Shown here: positions 46,638 through 54,222 of the stretch, piece by piece
Position numbering within the stretch: the stretch's first letter is position 1
How the letters are laid out: every line of letters begins with the position of its first letter
Origin: Desulfuromonadaceae bacterium
GTDB lineage: Bacteria; Desulfobacterota; Desulfuromonadia; Geobacterales; Pseudopelobacteraceae
Assembly (NCBI GenBank): GCA_028712075.1
Contig: JAQTQX010000018.1
Location: 1 to 64,000, forward strand
Direction of reading: 5' to 3'
DNA length: 64,000 nt
Position numbers and translations under genes: made by a program
The notes under the pieces: model-generated
What the model saw: only the letters and a program-made list of their open reading frames with translations
Database searches by the model: none
What the model was told of the DNA's origin: nothing

Positions 46638-46685
46638 GTACTGCAAACTCCGGATATTTTTCGATATGGCAGAACGTCTTTACAA

Positions 46686-47096
46686 TCAATAGTCTACTGA
46701 CTTTTCAGCAGCGGTATTGACCGCCAACAGCACATGGTCATAAAGTTCCACGACTTTGCCAAGCATTTCAGGGCGGTCAAGAACGTTGGTGGGTGTCTCT
46801 TGTGGTTCATAACGAAACCGCACCGCATAGACGTTCAGCAGTAGCAGATTTTTGAATCGACTGATGTCACAGCCCAGCTCACGAAGGTTCAGGAGCAGAA
46901 CGTGAATATCGTGAACAAATCCGTAGGAGCCCCCGACAACCGCAATCCATGCTTTGAGGGATTTCTCGACCGCCTGCTGGGCGTGAAAACCAAAAATTTC
47001 ATCATCCGCCGATTCCGGCGACAGCAACGATTTCATTGCCTTGATGTCCTTGGATGCCATCACCAGCATCTGGCGCGCCTGATCAATTGCGTTCAT
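46686..47096 (-). CDS. HEPN-domain protein (putative toxin of MNT/HEPN pair)
   Basis: A 136-residue HEPN-domain protein. The signature FGFHAQQAVEKSLKAWI matches the PF05168-type HEPN family, and VYAVRFRYEP follows. The canonical HEPN RNase motif (Arg, four to six residues, His) is not evident, so activity may differ from HepT. It lies directly after a minimal nucleotidyltransferase (MNT), with a 14-bp overlap, the arrangement of MNT/HEPN toxin-antitoxin modules. The ATG at 47096 is preferred over 47129. Confidence 0.82.
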   Translation of the reverse strand: MNAIDQARQMLVMASKDIKAMKSLLSPESADDEIFGFHAQQAVEKSLKAWIAVVGGSYGFVHDIHVLLLNLRELGCDISRFKNLLLLNVYAVRFRYEPQETPTNVLDRPEMLGKVVELYDHVLLAVNTAAEKSVDY

Positions 47097-47418
47097 AAAG
47101 CACCTTTCCATCCTTGAGAGCATGGGCAATCACATGATTCCGCACATCCTTCCACTGATCAATCTCTTCAGATGAGTACACCAGAAAATCAAGCGGGATG
47201 TTGTAATCAAAACAAACCTCCCAAAGCTTCACCATCTCGGACTCTCTACTGTGTCGGGCATTAAACGGACCATCCTCGACGACCAGAAAATCCAGGTCAG
47301 AATCAGGCCGCGCCGTACCTTTTGCGTATGAGCCAAAGAGAATTATCTTGTTGGGATTGACTCCCCGCACGATGGTTTCGGTCATTTCTTTGAGAAGTTC
47401 GTCTGTTACTTGGAGCAT
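47083..47418 (-). CDS. MNT nucleotidyltransferase (antitoxin of MNT/HEPN pair)
   Basis: A 111-residue minimal nucleotidyltransferase. The catalytic pattern GSYAKGTARPDSDLDFLVV is present (Gly-Ser and two Asp residues), with a third carboxylate expected in LDFLVY. In MntA-HepT systems this enzyme adds AMP to the HEPN toxin and blocks it. It is preceded by GGAGAC and overlaps the HEPN gene. It lies 72 bp after the deoxynucleoside-kinase-like gene of the nucleotide operon, on the same strand, so it may belong to the same island. Confidence 0.87.
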   Translation of the reverse strand: MLQVTDELLKEMTETIVRGVNPNKIILFGSYAKGTARPDSDLDFLVVEDGPFNARHSRESEMVKLWEVCFDYNIPLDFLVYSSEEIDQWKDVRNHVIAHALKDGKVLYERN

Positions 47419-47490
47419 GGCTGTCTCCTTGAGTTCGTTGTTATTTTCGCCACAAATGAGCTGTCGTCATCGCCGAGGAAGTAGTATCCG

Positions 47491-48102
47491 TTATAAAGAA
47501 GGGATTTTTAAGGCTTGGGCAACAAGCTGTACAAGCTCAGCTTTAACTGACTCATCATCAACAAAATTCATCTTTGAGCTATCAACAGAGATGATTTTTG
47601 AATGAGATCGTGCTTTGTCAATCTGCGCTTCAATGGAGTCATTCAGTAACCGGAGAAAATCTGTGGTTATGGATTTTTCCACCACTCGCCCCCGGTTGCT
47701 GATGCGGGTTAACTCGGTTTCGGGATCGCATTGCAGATGAATTATCAATGCCGGGGGCGGCAGCTCTTTTTTGATTTCTTCGTAAACGACTTTGAATGCA
47801 GCCAGCCGCGAACCTTGAAGCCCCATTTCGGCATATGCCATGTCCAGCAAAAACGAGTAATCGCACACCATAATTTTATTATCAGCGCATTGTTTATTTA
47901 TCTGGTGATAATGCTGAAGCATGAAGGATATTTCGGTTTCAAAGGTGTATTTTTTAGGATCGGAATAGAACGCTTCCCAGAACGGGTTTGAATGAAATGA
48001 TTCGTAAATTGGATTAATGCCGGTTTTGGCCAAAAATGATGCGAATGTGGTTTTACCTGATGCGATACCGCCGCATATTTCAATTCTGCCAACCATAATC
48101 AT
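47491..48102 (-). CDS. Deoxynucleoside-kinase-like protein
   Basis: A 203-residue P-loop kinase resembling the deoxynucleoside kinase family. The P-loop is GGIASGKTTF (11-20). ESFHSNPF fits the substrate-binding glutamate motif, DYSFLLDMAYAE replaces the DRS motif, and RISNRGRVVE resembles the lid arginines. It would phosphorylate a deoxynucleoside, or another nucleotide-like substrate. Its start overlaps the stop of the dCTP-deaminase-fold gene as ATGA, so the two are translationally coupled. It is the last gene of the five-gene operon. The substrate cannot be predicted. Confidence 0.75.
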   Translation of the reverse strand: MIMVGRIEICGGIASGKTTFASFLAKTGINPIYESFHSNPFWEAFYSDPKKYTFETEISFMLQHYHQINKQCADNKIMVCDYSFLLDMAYAEMGLQGSRLAAFKVVYEEIKKELPPPALIIHLQCDPETELTRISNRGRVVEKSITTDFLRLLNDSIEAQIDKARSHSKIISVDSSKMNFVDDESVKAELVQLVAQALKIPSL

Positions 48103-49133
48103 CTGCTTTTTTGAGCTAATTTTCGCTCTAATTCATCGATTTTTTTCTTTTGCATTGAGAGCGTTGTACTAATGTTGTCAAAGTATTTTTGATTATTTTT
48201 TACATAATTAACAGCGTCTTGCACTATTGACCTTGTTGAGACATGAACGGAATATAAAGATGCCATTACTCCAACGAGCGCAACTGCAACAGCAAAACTT
48301 GCTACTATATCAAAAGTTTTTTGTTTTGAAATTTTGTCTTTTACGTCAGTAATCGTCTTATTAATCAATTCATTTGCATCTGTAATATCCTTGTTCAATT
48401 TTATTGACATCTCAGAAACTGTTTTTTCTACTCCAATCGCTTTTGAAATAGCCGATGGAATTGAACTATGAATATAATTAAAAGATTGACCAGCTAAAGC
48501 TTTGCCAAGAAACTCTTCTGGCTTTTTGTTTTTTTTGGAAACTGGAAATGGAATATATTTATTGCTAAATTCATAACTTTCATTATTTGAACGCCATCGC
48601 GGATTATTACTTACCTTGGTAAATTCAACCCAGATGAGCCCTTCTCCACCCTTTATCAAATAATCATTATTTGTAAGGTTATGTAGTGGTATTAAAAGCT
48701 GACCTTCAAACCCTGGATCTACAAGAGGTCCAGTACCTAACAAAATCCCACTATGAACTAATTTGATCTGCAAATTAAAGCGAACTGCCAAATAGTCAGG
48801 AAGTCTAAAATATAAGTCAGGTGAAATAAAAGCTATCGAGTGTTTAGGCAGTATGAACACACCGTCATCTTCTATTCGCTCAGTTTTTTTATTACCAGCC
48901 TCATCCCAATAAATAATCGTCCCAATAAAATCAACTTCATAAGAAGCAGACTTAAGGTTTTTATGACAAAATGGCCATATCATTGCTGTCTTTGCTGCAT
49001 AAGCAAAGATATCTGCTGAATTAAGCAACGCAGGGTCGATGTGTTCGAGCGGGTCTTTGCCTTCTAAAGATTCAAAGACACTTTTTGCGTCTACATCTAT
49101 CCTGTCAAAATGATCTTTCACAATATCCGTCAT
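48099..49133 (-). CDS. dCTP-deaminase/dUTPase-fold protein with C-terminal membrane anchor
   Basis: A 344-residue protein. The segment GTGPLVDPGFEGQLLIPLHN (133-152) matches the core of the dCTP deaminase/dUTPase fold. By hand alignment to E. coli Dcd, the catalytic Glu aligns with Pro and the substrate Arg/Ser residues with Gln, Ile and His, so it may be non-catalytic. The C-terminus has a helical region (about 240-270), one membrane helix (about 274-297) and a coiled coil (about 318-342). That is unusual for this fold. Strongly AT-rich relative to neighbours, suggesting transfer. Possibly a nucleotide sensor or effector; the role is unknown. Confidence 0.7.
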   Translation of the reverse strand: MTDIVKDHFDRIDVDAKSVFESLEGKDPLEHIDPALLNSADIFAYAAKTAMIWPFCHKNLKSASYEVDFIGTIIYWDEAGNKKTERIEDDGVFILPKHSIAFISPDLYFRLPDYLAVRFNLQIKLVHSGILLGTGPLVDPGFEGQLLIPLHNLTNNDYLIKGGEGLIWVEFTKVSNNPRWRSNNESYEFSNKYIPFPVSKKNKKPEEFLGKALAGQSFNYIHSSIPSAISKAIGVEKTVSEMSIKLNKDITDANELINKTITDVKDKISKQKTFDIVASFAVAVALVGVMASLYSVHVSTRSIVQDAVNYVKNNQKYFDNISTTLSMQKKKIDELERKLAQKSR

Positions 49134-49157
49134 AATTTATTAAACCTCAACAGCAGA

Positions 49158-50186
49158 TTATGCAGCGTCACGACTTAACAATAACGCTTCCTTACTAAGT
49201 AACAGATTATTACTAAGTCCAAAATATGACACGCTTTTACCAATATTTTTTTCTATATAACTTACATACTCTATTGCAATCCTGTTATTATCAAATTCTT
49301 CAATGTAATCTAGATGATTTAACACAATTATCGTTGGCTGATTTACCAAGATGGCCTGTTTAACAATCTTAGCATCAAATTCAGCAATCCTTCTGACTGT
49401 TTTTGTAACAGAAGTTAACTCGAAAAAAGCCGATGATCTTTTCAATCGCTTATTCAGCAGTTCCCAGCTGATTTCATCTGGCAATGGCCCAGAATTACCC
49501 CCAACCCTTATCGGATATGTCCTAATTACAAGTACAATATCATCAACATCCATTGGGCTCAATCCAGCTTCAGCTAAAAAAGCAGCTGCCGATGTATCGC
49601 GACTGGTTGCATACGGATAATAGGGTGAATGAAGTAGCGACAGGCCAAAGCCTTGCGTTCCTTCGATAATAATCCGCTCCCCCTTTGATAACAAATCACG
49701 CATAAACGGTACAACTGGATGAATGAACGGCTTCAGCCTTTCATCGTCTTTTGCCAGCCGTGCAGTACCGTCACGGCTGATGCGCCTTATTACCGCAGCG
49801 CCCGTGCCACTCTGGGTCGATCCAATTGATTCACGCAGAGAACTATTTTTCTCCGCACTGATTTCATTATCAGTCACAACCATGGCATTCGGGTCGATAT
49901 ACAGGCGATCTGTTGACAATCCAGTGCGGATAATTTCTTCAAACAAAATATCCACATCGATATAACTTCCAGCACCCAACACACAGGTAACATCCGGCAG
50001 TATGGATGGTGTCGGCAACTGCCGCAGAATTAATGGTGTTCCGGTCGAGTCAACAACCGTATGCCCCGAATTGGAACCACCAACCCTGACGGCAACTTTT
50101 GCCCCCATCTCCCGTGCCAGGAAATGCGCAACCTTTCCTTTTCCTTCCCCGCCAAATTGTCCACCAACAACAACTGTTACAGGCAT
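49158..50186 (-). CDS. PurZ-like short adenylosuccinate synthetase homologue
   Basis: A 342-residue member of the adenylosuccinate synthetase superfamily, about 90 residues shorter than E. coli PurA. The phosphate loop reads GGQFGGEGKGK: the catalytic Asp13 of PurA is Gly13 here. His42 in GSNSGHT is kept. It also has STQSGTGAAV, IEGTQGFGLSLLH, YATSRDTSAAA and RVGGNSGPLPDE. Loss of the Asp and the short length are features of phage PurZ, which uses dGMP to make the precursor of 2-aminoadenine nucleotides. That would be striking in a chromosome. Substrate must be tested. It lies 24 bp before the dCTP-deaminase-fold gene. Confidence 0.8.
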   Translation of the reverse strand: MPVTVVVGGQFGGEGKGKVAHFLAREMGAKVAVRVGGSNSGHTVVDSTGTPLILRQLPTPSILPDVTCVLGAGSYIDVDILFEEIIRTGLSTDRLYIDPNAMVVTDNEISAEKNSSLRESIGSTQSGTGAAVIRRISRDGTARLAKDDERLKPFIHPVVPFMRDLLSKGERIIIEGTQGFGLSLLHSPYYPYATSRDTSAAAFLAEAGLSPMDVDDIVLVIRTYPIRVGGNSGPLPDEISWELLNKRLKRSSAFFELTSVTKTVRRIAEFDAKIVKQAILVNQPTIIVLNHLDYIEEFDNNRIAIEYVSYIEKNIGKSVSYFGLSNNLLLSKEALLLSRDAA

Positions 50187-50195
50187 AAAACACCC

Positions 50196-52268
50196 CTATT
50201 TCAATTTCGAATCAACCTTGGCAATTTTCGCTATCTGCTGTTGCAACGAAACAATATCGTTGCCGTTATGTATCACTACATGGGCAAGACTTGTCAACGT
50301 GTAGATTTCCATTTCTACATGATGAGCATTTGCTTTGTCATAATCTTCCTTGCTATTGCCATCGGCAAGATATCTTTTAATACGCTCTTCTTCCGAAGAT
50401 TCAATATGCACGTGAATGAATGCCTGTCCGAAAGTTTCCACCATGAAGGCATGGTCTTCGGGATGACGAAGCCCGTCAATAACAAGATTACCTTTGGCTG
50501 GCAGCAGTTTAAGCAATTGCTTACATAGCCAGCGTTGCCCCGGTGTTTTGTTTATCTCATCGCCAATGTCCTGAAGGGTATCTCGATCCGGCTCTATGCC
50601 ACGCTCTCGCAGCAGTTGCTTTAACACCAGGCTGAATCTTGTATAGGCAAAACCGGAAGATTCAAGGAAAGTACCTGCAGTAGTCTTACCGGTTGCAATC
50701 GGCCCGCTGAGACCAATTACCTTCCTGTTTCTCCAGCCGCTGGTATTAACCGCCAGATCAGGGATGATCAGGTATTCCTCGTCTTCCGTCCCAAGAGCTT
50801 CAAACTTGCCACTCCAGAAAAACAGGCCGACGATGGCAGAGGTAATGGCATCCAGCTCATCATGGGTGACTTCTTTGTAGTCAAAGCTCCCTTCAATGCC
50901 AAACAACTGTAAACCGCGCTCAAGATATTCAAGGCTGGCACGTTTGCGCGGTATACCCATGATGTCCTGCGCTGCACCGGGATAGCTTTCTATGACAGGA
51001 ACGCCAAGGCTGCGGAAATGAGCAGCCAGCCGCATACCTCGCGCGGTCAATTTTTGCATACTCGGAATTAATGAAGGATAAACGTTTACGCCGCGCCTTT
51101 TCAGGATGCGCTCGCATATTCTCATGATGCCAAATTCATCGCGCCCGGGGTCGTCATCACTTACCGAAAGCCTTCCCTTCGGAATGGATAGCGGGGAATC
51201 AATTGAAACCACATCCGGACGGAATGAAAGGGTTGTTTCAATCAAATCATGGTCAGTACCCAGGCATTGCGTTTCGGCAACATTGTTAGTCAACAGACAC
51301 CACCCGGAGGGACGGCTTTCACTTCCGGTCAGGTCGATGCCCACCACTTTGAATTCGCGGTCTTTTTTGAGAACATGGAGATCTTTAAGAAGAATTAGCG
51401 GTCCGGCAACACCTTCATACGGCTGTAAGCGTATGCCTTCACTGCTTGAGTCACTTGCCCAGACGATTTTACTTTTTTGCTTTGAAAAATGTGGCAATGC
51501 TTTCCTGATTTGATGCGGGGCCTTGAGCTTGTCGAGCATCCGGTCAACTACCGTATCAAAGATGACTTTCATCCCTTCAATATCGGCATGGTTGTACTGT
51601 ATCAGTTGCTTCAGGGCTTTCATGTCACCCCAGCGATACTTGTACCAGAGCACCGGAGCGGCCTCACCCGCCATGTTTTGCAGGTTGCTGGGACGAACAA
51701 CGCCAATCTCGGTTTCAATCGCTTTTTGTCCGCCTGACAATCCCACACGCTTTGCCAGAAAACGAAGGTCAACGTGGCAGACGGGGAGATTCAGCCCCTT
51801 AAATTCCTGCTTTATAAAGGGGAGATCAAAAAGTGAACCGTTGAAGGTAACCAGGATTTTTGCTTGAGCGATGGCCTTTTTAAACGCCTCATCACTACCA
51901 CCCTGAATAAAAGCACCAAATTCTTTACCCATACTCCAGCCTACGAGTGTTATTTTGTCGTAATGCTTACTCAAGCCGGTAGTTTCGATATCAAGAAACA
52001 TGGTTTTTTCGGGGAAGCTGGCGGCAATGCGGTAGTGCTCATTATTTGGAAGGGCGTTGGCAAAGAAATCAAGATCTTGTTTCTCAAATGCCAACTGTGA
52101 CAAGAGTAAAGGAGAGCCGGGCATACTTACAACGTCATCAGCAAATAATGAAAACTGGCTGGGCAGGGTCTTCTCGTAGTCCTTCCAAGTGACAATGCCG
52201 GATTGCCAAAAAGTTTGTTCTCTTTTTGCGGTAATTCCTCTGATATGTTGAAATGTGTGGATGAGCAT
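50196..52268 (-). CDS. Triple fusion: DEDD exonuclease + DUF429 + P-loop kinase
   Basis: A 690-residue protein with three domains I can see. Residues about 85-240 form a YprB/RNase H-like exonuclease with FLDIETTGL (Asp93, Glu95), TFNGSLFDLP (Asp148) and YNHADIEG (Asp229). Residues about 305-490 match DUF429, a predicted RNase H-like nuclease (VVGIDLTGS, VSIDSPLS, THDELDAITSAIVG). Residues about 515-685 are a P-loop kinase of the dephospho-CoA/NMP kinase type (GLSGPIATGKTT). The fusion suggests that nucleic-acid breakdown or repair is coupled to nucleotide phosphorylation. It starts four bases after the membrane-protein gene and ends nine bases before the PurZ-like gene. Confidence 0.78.
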   Translation of the reverse strand: MLIHTFQHIRGITAKREQTFWQSGIVTWKDYEKTLPSQFSLFADDVVSMPGSPLLLSQLAFEKQDLDFFANALPNNEHYRIAASFPEKTMFLDIETTGLSKHYDKITLVGWSMGKEFGAFIQGGSDEAFKKAIAQAKILVTFNGSLFDLPFIKQEFKGLNLPVCHVDLRFLAKRVGLSGGQKAIETEIGVVRPSNLQNMAGEAAPVLWYKYRWGDMKALKQLIQYNHADIEGMKVIFDTVVDRMLDKLKAPHQIRKALPHFSKQKSKIVWASDSSSEGIRLQPYEGVAGPLILLKDLHVLKKDREFKVVGIDLTGSESRPSGWCLLTNNVAETQCLGTDHDLIETTLSFRPDVVSIDSPLSIPKGRLSVSDDDPGRDEFGIMRICERILKRRGVNVYPSLIPSMQKLTARGMRLAAHFRSLGVPVIESYPGAAQDIMGIPRKRASLEYLERGLQLFGIEGSFDYKEVTHDELDAITSAIVGLFFWSGKFEALGTEDEEYLIIPDLAVNTSGWRNRKVIGLSGPIATGKTTAGTFLESSGFAYTRFSLVLKQLLRERGIEPDRDTLQDIGDEINKTPGQRWLCKQLLKLLPAKGNLVIDGLRHPEDHAFMVETFGQAFIHVHIESSEEERIKRYLADGNSKEDYDKANAHHVEMEIYTLTSLAHVVIHNGNDIVSLQQQIAKIAKVDSKLK

Positions 52269-52272
52269 GAAA

Positions 52273-52677
52273 TTAGTGTGGGGTTATATTGTAATAAACA
52301 GTGGAAAGGATCCAAAATACAGAGCACATCAAATAAACAAGTCCAGAACGCCTGAAGCTTGCCAAGCTCAGATGCGCTTTTCTTAATTGAATTATGTCAA
52401 ATAATAACGCTTTCCCTTGATCGCTATCGCCAAGACTGCCCTTAACCTGAGTTTCAAGTTCTGATATGCGTTTATCAAATGGCCTTCTGTCATTTCGAGC
52501 TCCTGAAATCCGCCAGAAAAAAAGTACCATTGCAATCGTAAATGCGACAGAACGAAGCCACCCTTCAGGCACGCTCCAACATCCCAATGTGGTAAGGAAA
52601 AGCCATATACCCTCATGATCAAGAGTGCTTCTCCATGCCATTATATCTATTTCAATCTTCTTTATTTCGTCTTTCAT
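52273..52677 (-). CDS. Small membrane protein, first gene of the nucleotide operon
   Basis: A 134-residue protein without a recognised family. Two hydrophobic segments lie near residues 25-58 (GIWLFLTTLGCWSVPEGW, SVAFTIAMVLFFW). A helical charged stretch follows (KRISELETQVKGSLG), and a third hydrophobic helix is at the C-terminus (GLVYLMCSVFWILSTVYYNI). The layout is like the small membrane proteins often found as effectors or sensors in defence operons, but I claim no function. The ATG at 52677 has AGGA upstream; the open frame reaches 52689. Co-transcribed with the fusion gene. Confidence 0.65.
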   Translation of the reverse strand: MKDEIKKIEIDIMAWRSTLDHEGIWLFLTTLGCWSVPEGWLRSVAFTIAMVLFFWRISGARNDRRPFDKRISELETQVKGSLGDSDQGKALLFDIIQLRKAHLSLASFRRSGLVYLMCSVFWILSTVYYNITPH

Positions 52678-52733
52678 CGTTCCTGCCATAGATGCGTTTG
52701 ATAAGAATGGAGGGATGACAAGTTAACCGAGGT

Positions 52734-52771
52734 TATACACCACATTTCATTCCACACGCCACCATTTTAAC
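52734..52771. repeat. Imperfect direct repeat, copy 1
   Basis: This 38-bp segment resembles 54113-54150: both share TATACACCACA, TCCACACG and CCACCATTTTAAC with short differences between. The copies flank the Cys-cluster and TPR genes. In minus-strand direction, each copy lies in the leader of the following gene. Copy 1 overlaps the Cys-cluster stop codon. Confidence 0.6.
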
Positions 52772-53120
52772 CTTGCCTCACAGCCTGCCAAATGCCCGGA
52801 CATCCAGTCTCTCTAGCTTTCTTCCGAGAATGAGGATAACTCCGGCATATCTCCGGCTTCATATCCTGTATCCGACAGATATATTTAGCCTTGCCTGGCA
52901 GCTTACGCAACCATGGACAGCGGTTGACATCATCGTGAGTTCGTGGACTAATCCAGATATCAAAGATCCCAGGGCCAATTTCTTCGACCCACTCAAGAAT
53001 ATCGTTTCGACCGTGTTCTTCCCACATATCAACATCTTCAGCAGTGGCACAGGATTGGTAAGCGCCAAGATTAAGACAACAATGTCCGCACTGTGTACAA
53101 GCAAACCCTTTTGGTGGCAT
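52767..53120 (-). CDS. YkgJ-type cysteine-cluster protein
   Basis: A 117-residue protein with the N-terminal motif CTQCGHCCLNLG, a C-X2-C-X2-CC arrangement typical of the YkgJ family, which probably binds zinc or an iron-sulfur cluster. Further cysteines follow (RCPWL, YICRIQDMKPEICRSYP, TGCPGIW). The function of the family is unknown; metal storage or transfer is usually suggested. The ATG at 53120 with GGGAGGG upstream is chosen over the in-frame start at 53198. It lies 92 bp after the TPR gene. Confidence 0.82.
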   Translation of the reverse strand: MPPKGFACTQCGHCCLNLGAYQSCATAEDVDMWEEHGRNDILEWVEEIGPGIFDIWISPRTHDDVNRCPWLRKLPGKAKYICRIQDMKPEICRSYPHSRKKARETGCPGIWQAVRQG

Positions 53121-53212
53121 AAAACCCTCCCATAAAAAACGCCAACAATAGAAACAGCGCATCCTGCAAGTTTCCGTGGGTTGCCGCACCACGGCCAACC
53201 AGAGCTAAATAT

Positions 53213-54067
53213 CTACCCCCGCCCTTTCAACCCCACCCTGACAAACTCAATCGCTCCCGGCACCTCTTCCCAGTACTTCCCCGCTTCCTGCCAGTAATAC
53301 CAAGCCTGATCCGCACCGCCAACGGTATAACGCCCCTCATCCATATTTCTCGGTCTCGGATGGCGGACTTTTACAAGCTCTGCCGCCACCAGCGGTAAAA
53401 CTGTAACCGCCTGCCTGAACGCCTTTTCCGCCTTGACCAGCTGTTTGAGGGCGACAAGAGCCAGAACGTGGCCATATATCGTTTCGGCCATGTGGTCGTC
53501 CTGTGATTTTTTGCATATTGCCAGCACATCTTTGTACATCTTCAATTTCAGGCAGCAATCGACCACGAGCGCACGGACACCCTGGTTGTCGCCCGGATTC
53601 AGTGACAAGATTGTTTTGAAGACTGAAAGCGCCATCTCGGTATTGCCGTTTTCCATGTATTGCAGGCCAAGAGAATGATAGGAGCGCAAAAAGGGGCGGT
53701 TTTCGAGCCAGCCCCATTCCAGCTTGTTACCGGCGGCGCTGAATTGCTCGATAAAGCACTGCATGCCGATATTCACCGCCTGCTGCCACAGCAACTGGGC
53801 CTCCTGACTTTTTCCGTGCTGATCAAGGAGCATCGCCAGATGATGGTACACGTCAATGAAATTGGGCGCTTCGTGCAACAGTTCCCGGAGTTGCCGCTCC
53901 ATCTCCGTCGGGGTGACGCTGCCAAAATCCTGAGCATCAAGCAGGTCGTTGAACTCCATCTCCGCTTCATACGGAATCTCAACGAACCGCCACTCCTTGT
54001 TACCAAGATCTTCGAGAGTTGCCCTATTGCTTTTACTGGCCTTTTTTACGCTCTTTTTCATCCTCAT
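53213..54067 (-). CDS. TPR-repeat protein
   Basis: A 284-residue all-helical protein with tetratricopeptide-like repeats: FIDVYHHLAMLLDQHGKSQEAQ, SYHSLGLQYMENGNTEMAL, and later ETIYGHVLALVALKQLVKAE-type units. The N-terminus is Lys-rich. Such proteins act as scaffolds for protein-protein contacts. It lies between mtgA and the Cys-cluster gene and shares the flanking repeat with it. No function is assigned. The start ATG at 54067 or 54061 (six bases apart) cannot be separated. Confidence 0.7.
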   Translation of the reverse strand: MRMKKSVKKASKSNRATLEDLGNKEWRFVEIPYEAEMEFNDLLDAQDFGSVTPTEMERQLRELLHEAPNFIDVYHHLAMLLDQHGKSQEAQLLWQQAVNIGMQCFIEQFSAAGNKLEWGWLENRPFLRSYHSLGLQYMENGNTEMALSVFKTILSLNPGDNQGVRALVVDCCLKLKMYKDVLAICKKSQDDHMAETIYGHVLALVALKQLVKAEKAFRQAVTVLPLVAAELVKVRHPRPRNMDEGRYTVGGADQAWYYWQEAGKYWEEVPGAIEFVRVGLKGRG

Positions 54068-54112
54068 TTACCTCTCAGGCATTATTAGAAACGCACACAA
54101 CTTTCAACAACG

Positions 54113-54150
54113 TATACACCACACTCCTCCACACGTGCCACCATTTTAAC
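54113..54150. repeat. Imperfect direct repeat, copy 2
   Basis: Shares TATACACCACA, TCCACACG and CCACCATTTTAAC with copy 1 at 52734-52771. It lies about 45 bp before the TPR gene start, in its leader. Confidence 0.6.
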
Positions 54151-54222
54151 TAACCAAAACGGGCCACATGGCATGTTCGCCCTGTGACCCGTAGCAGGTT
54201 CGGTAACAGTGAGGCATCGAGC

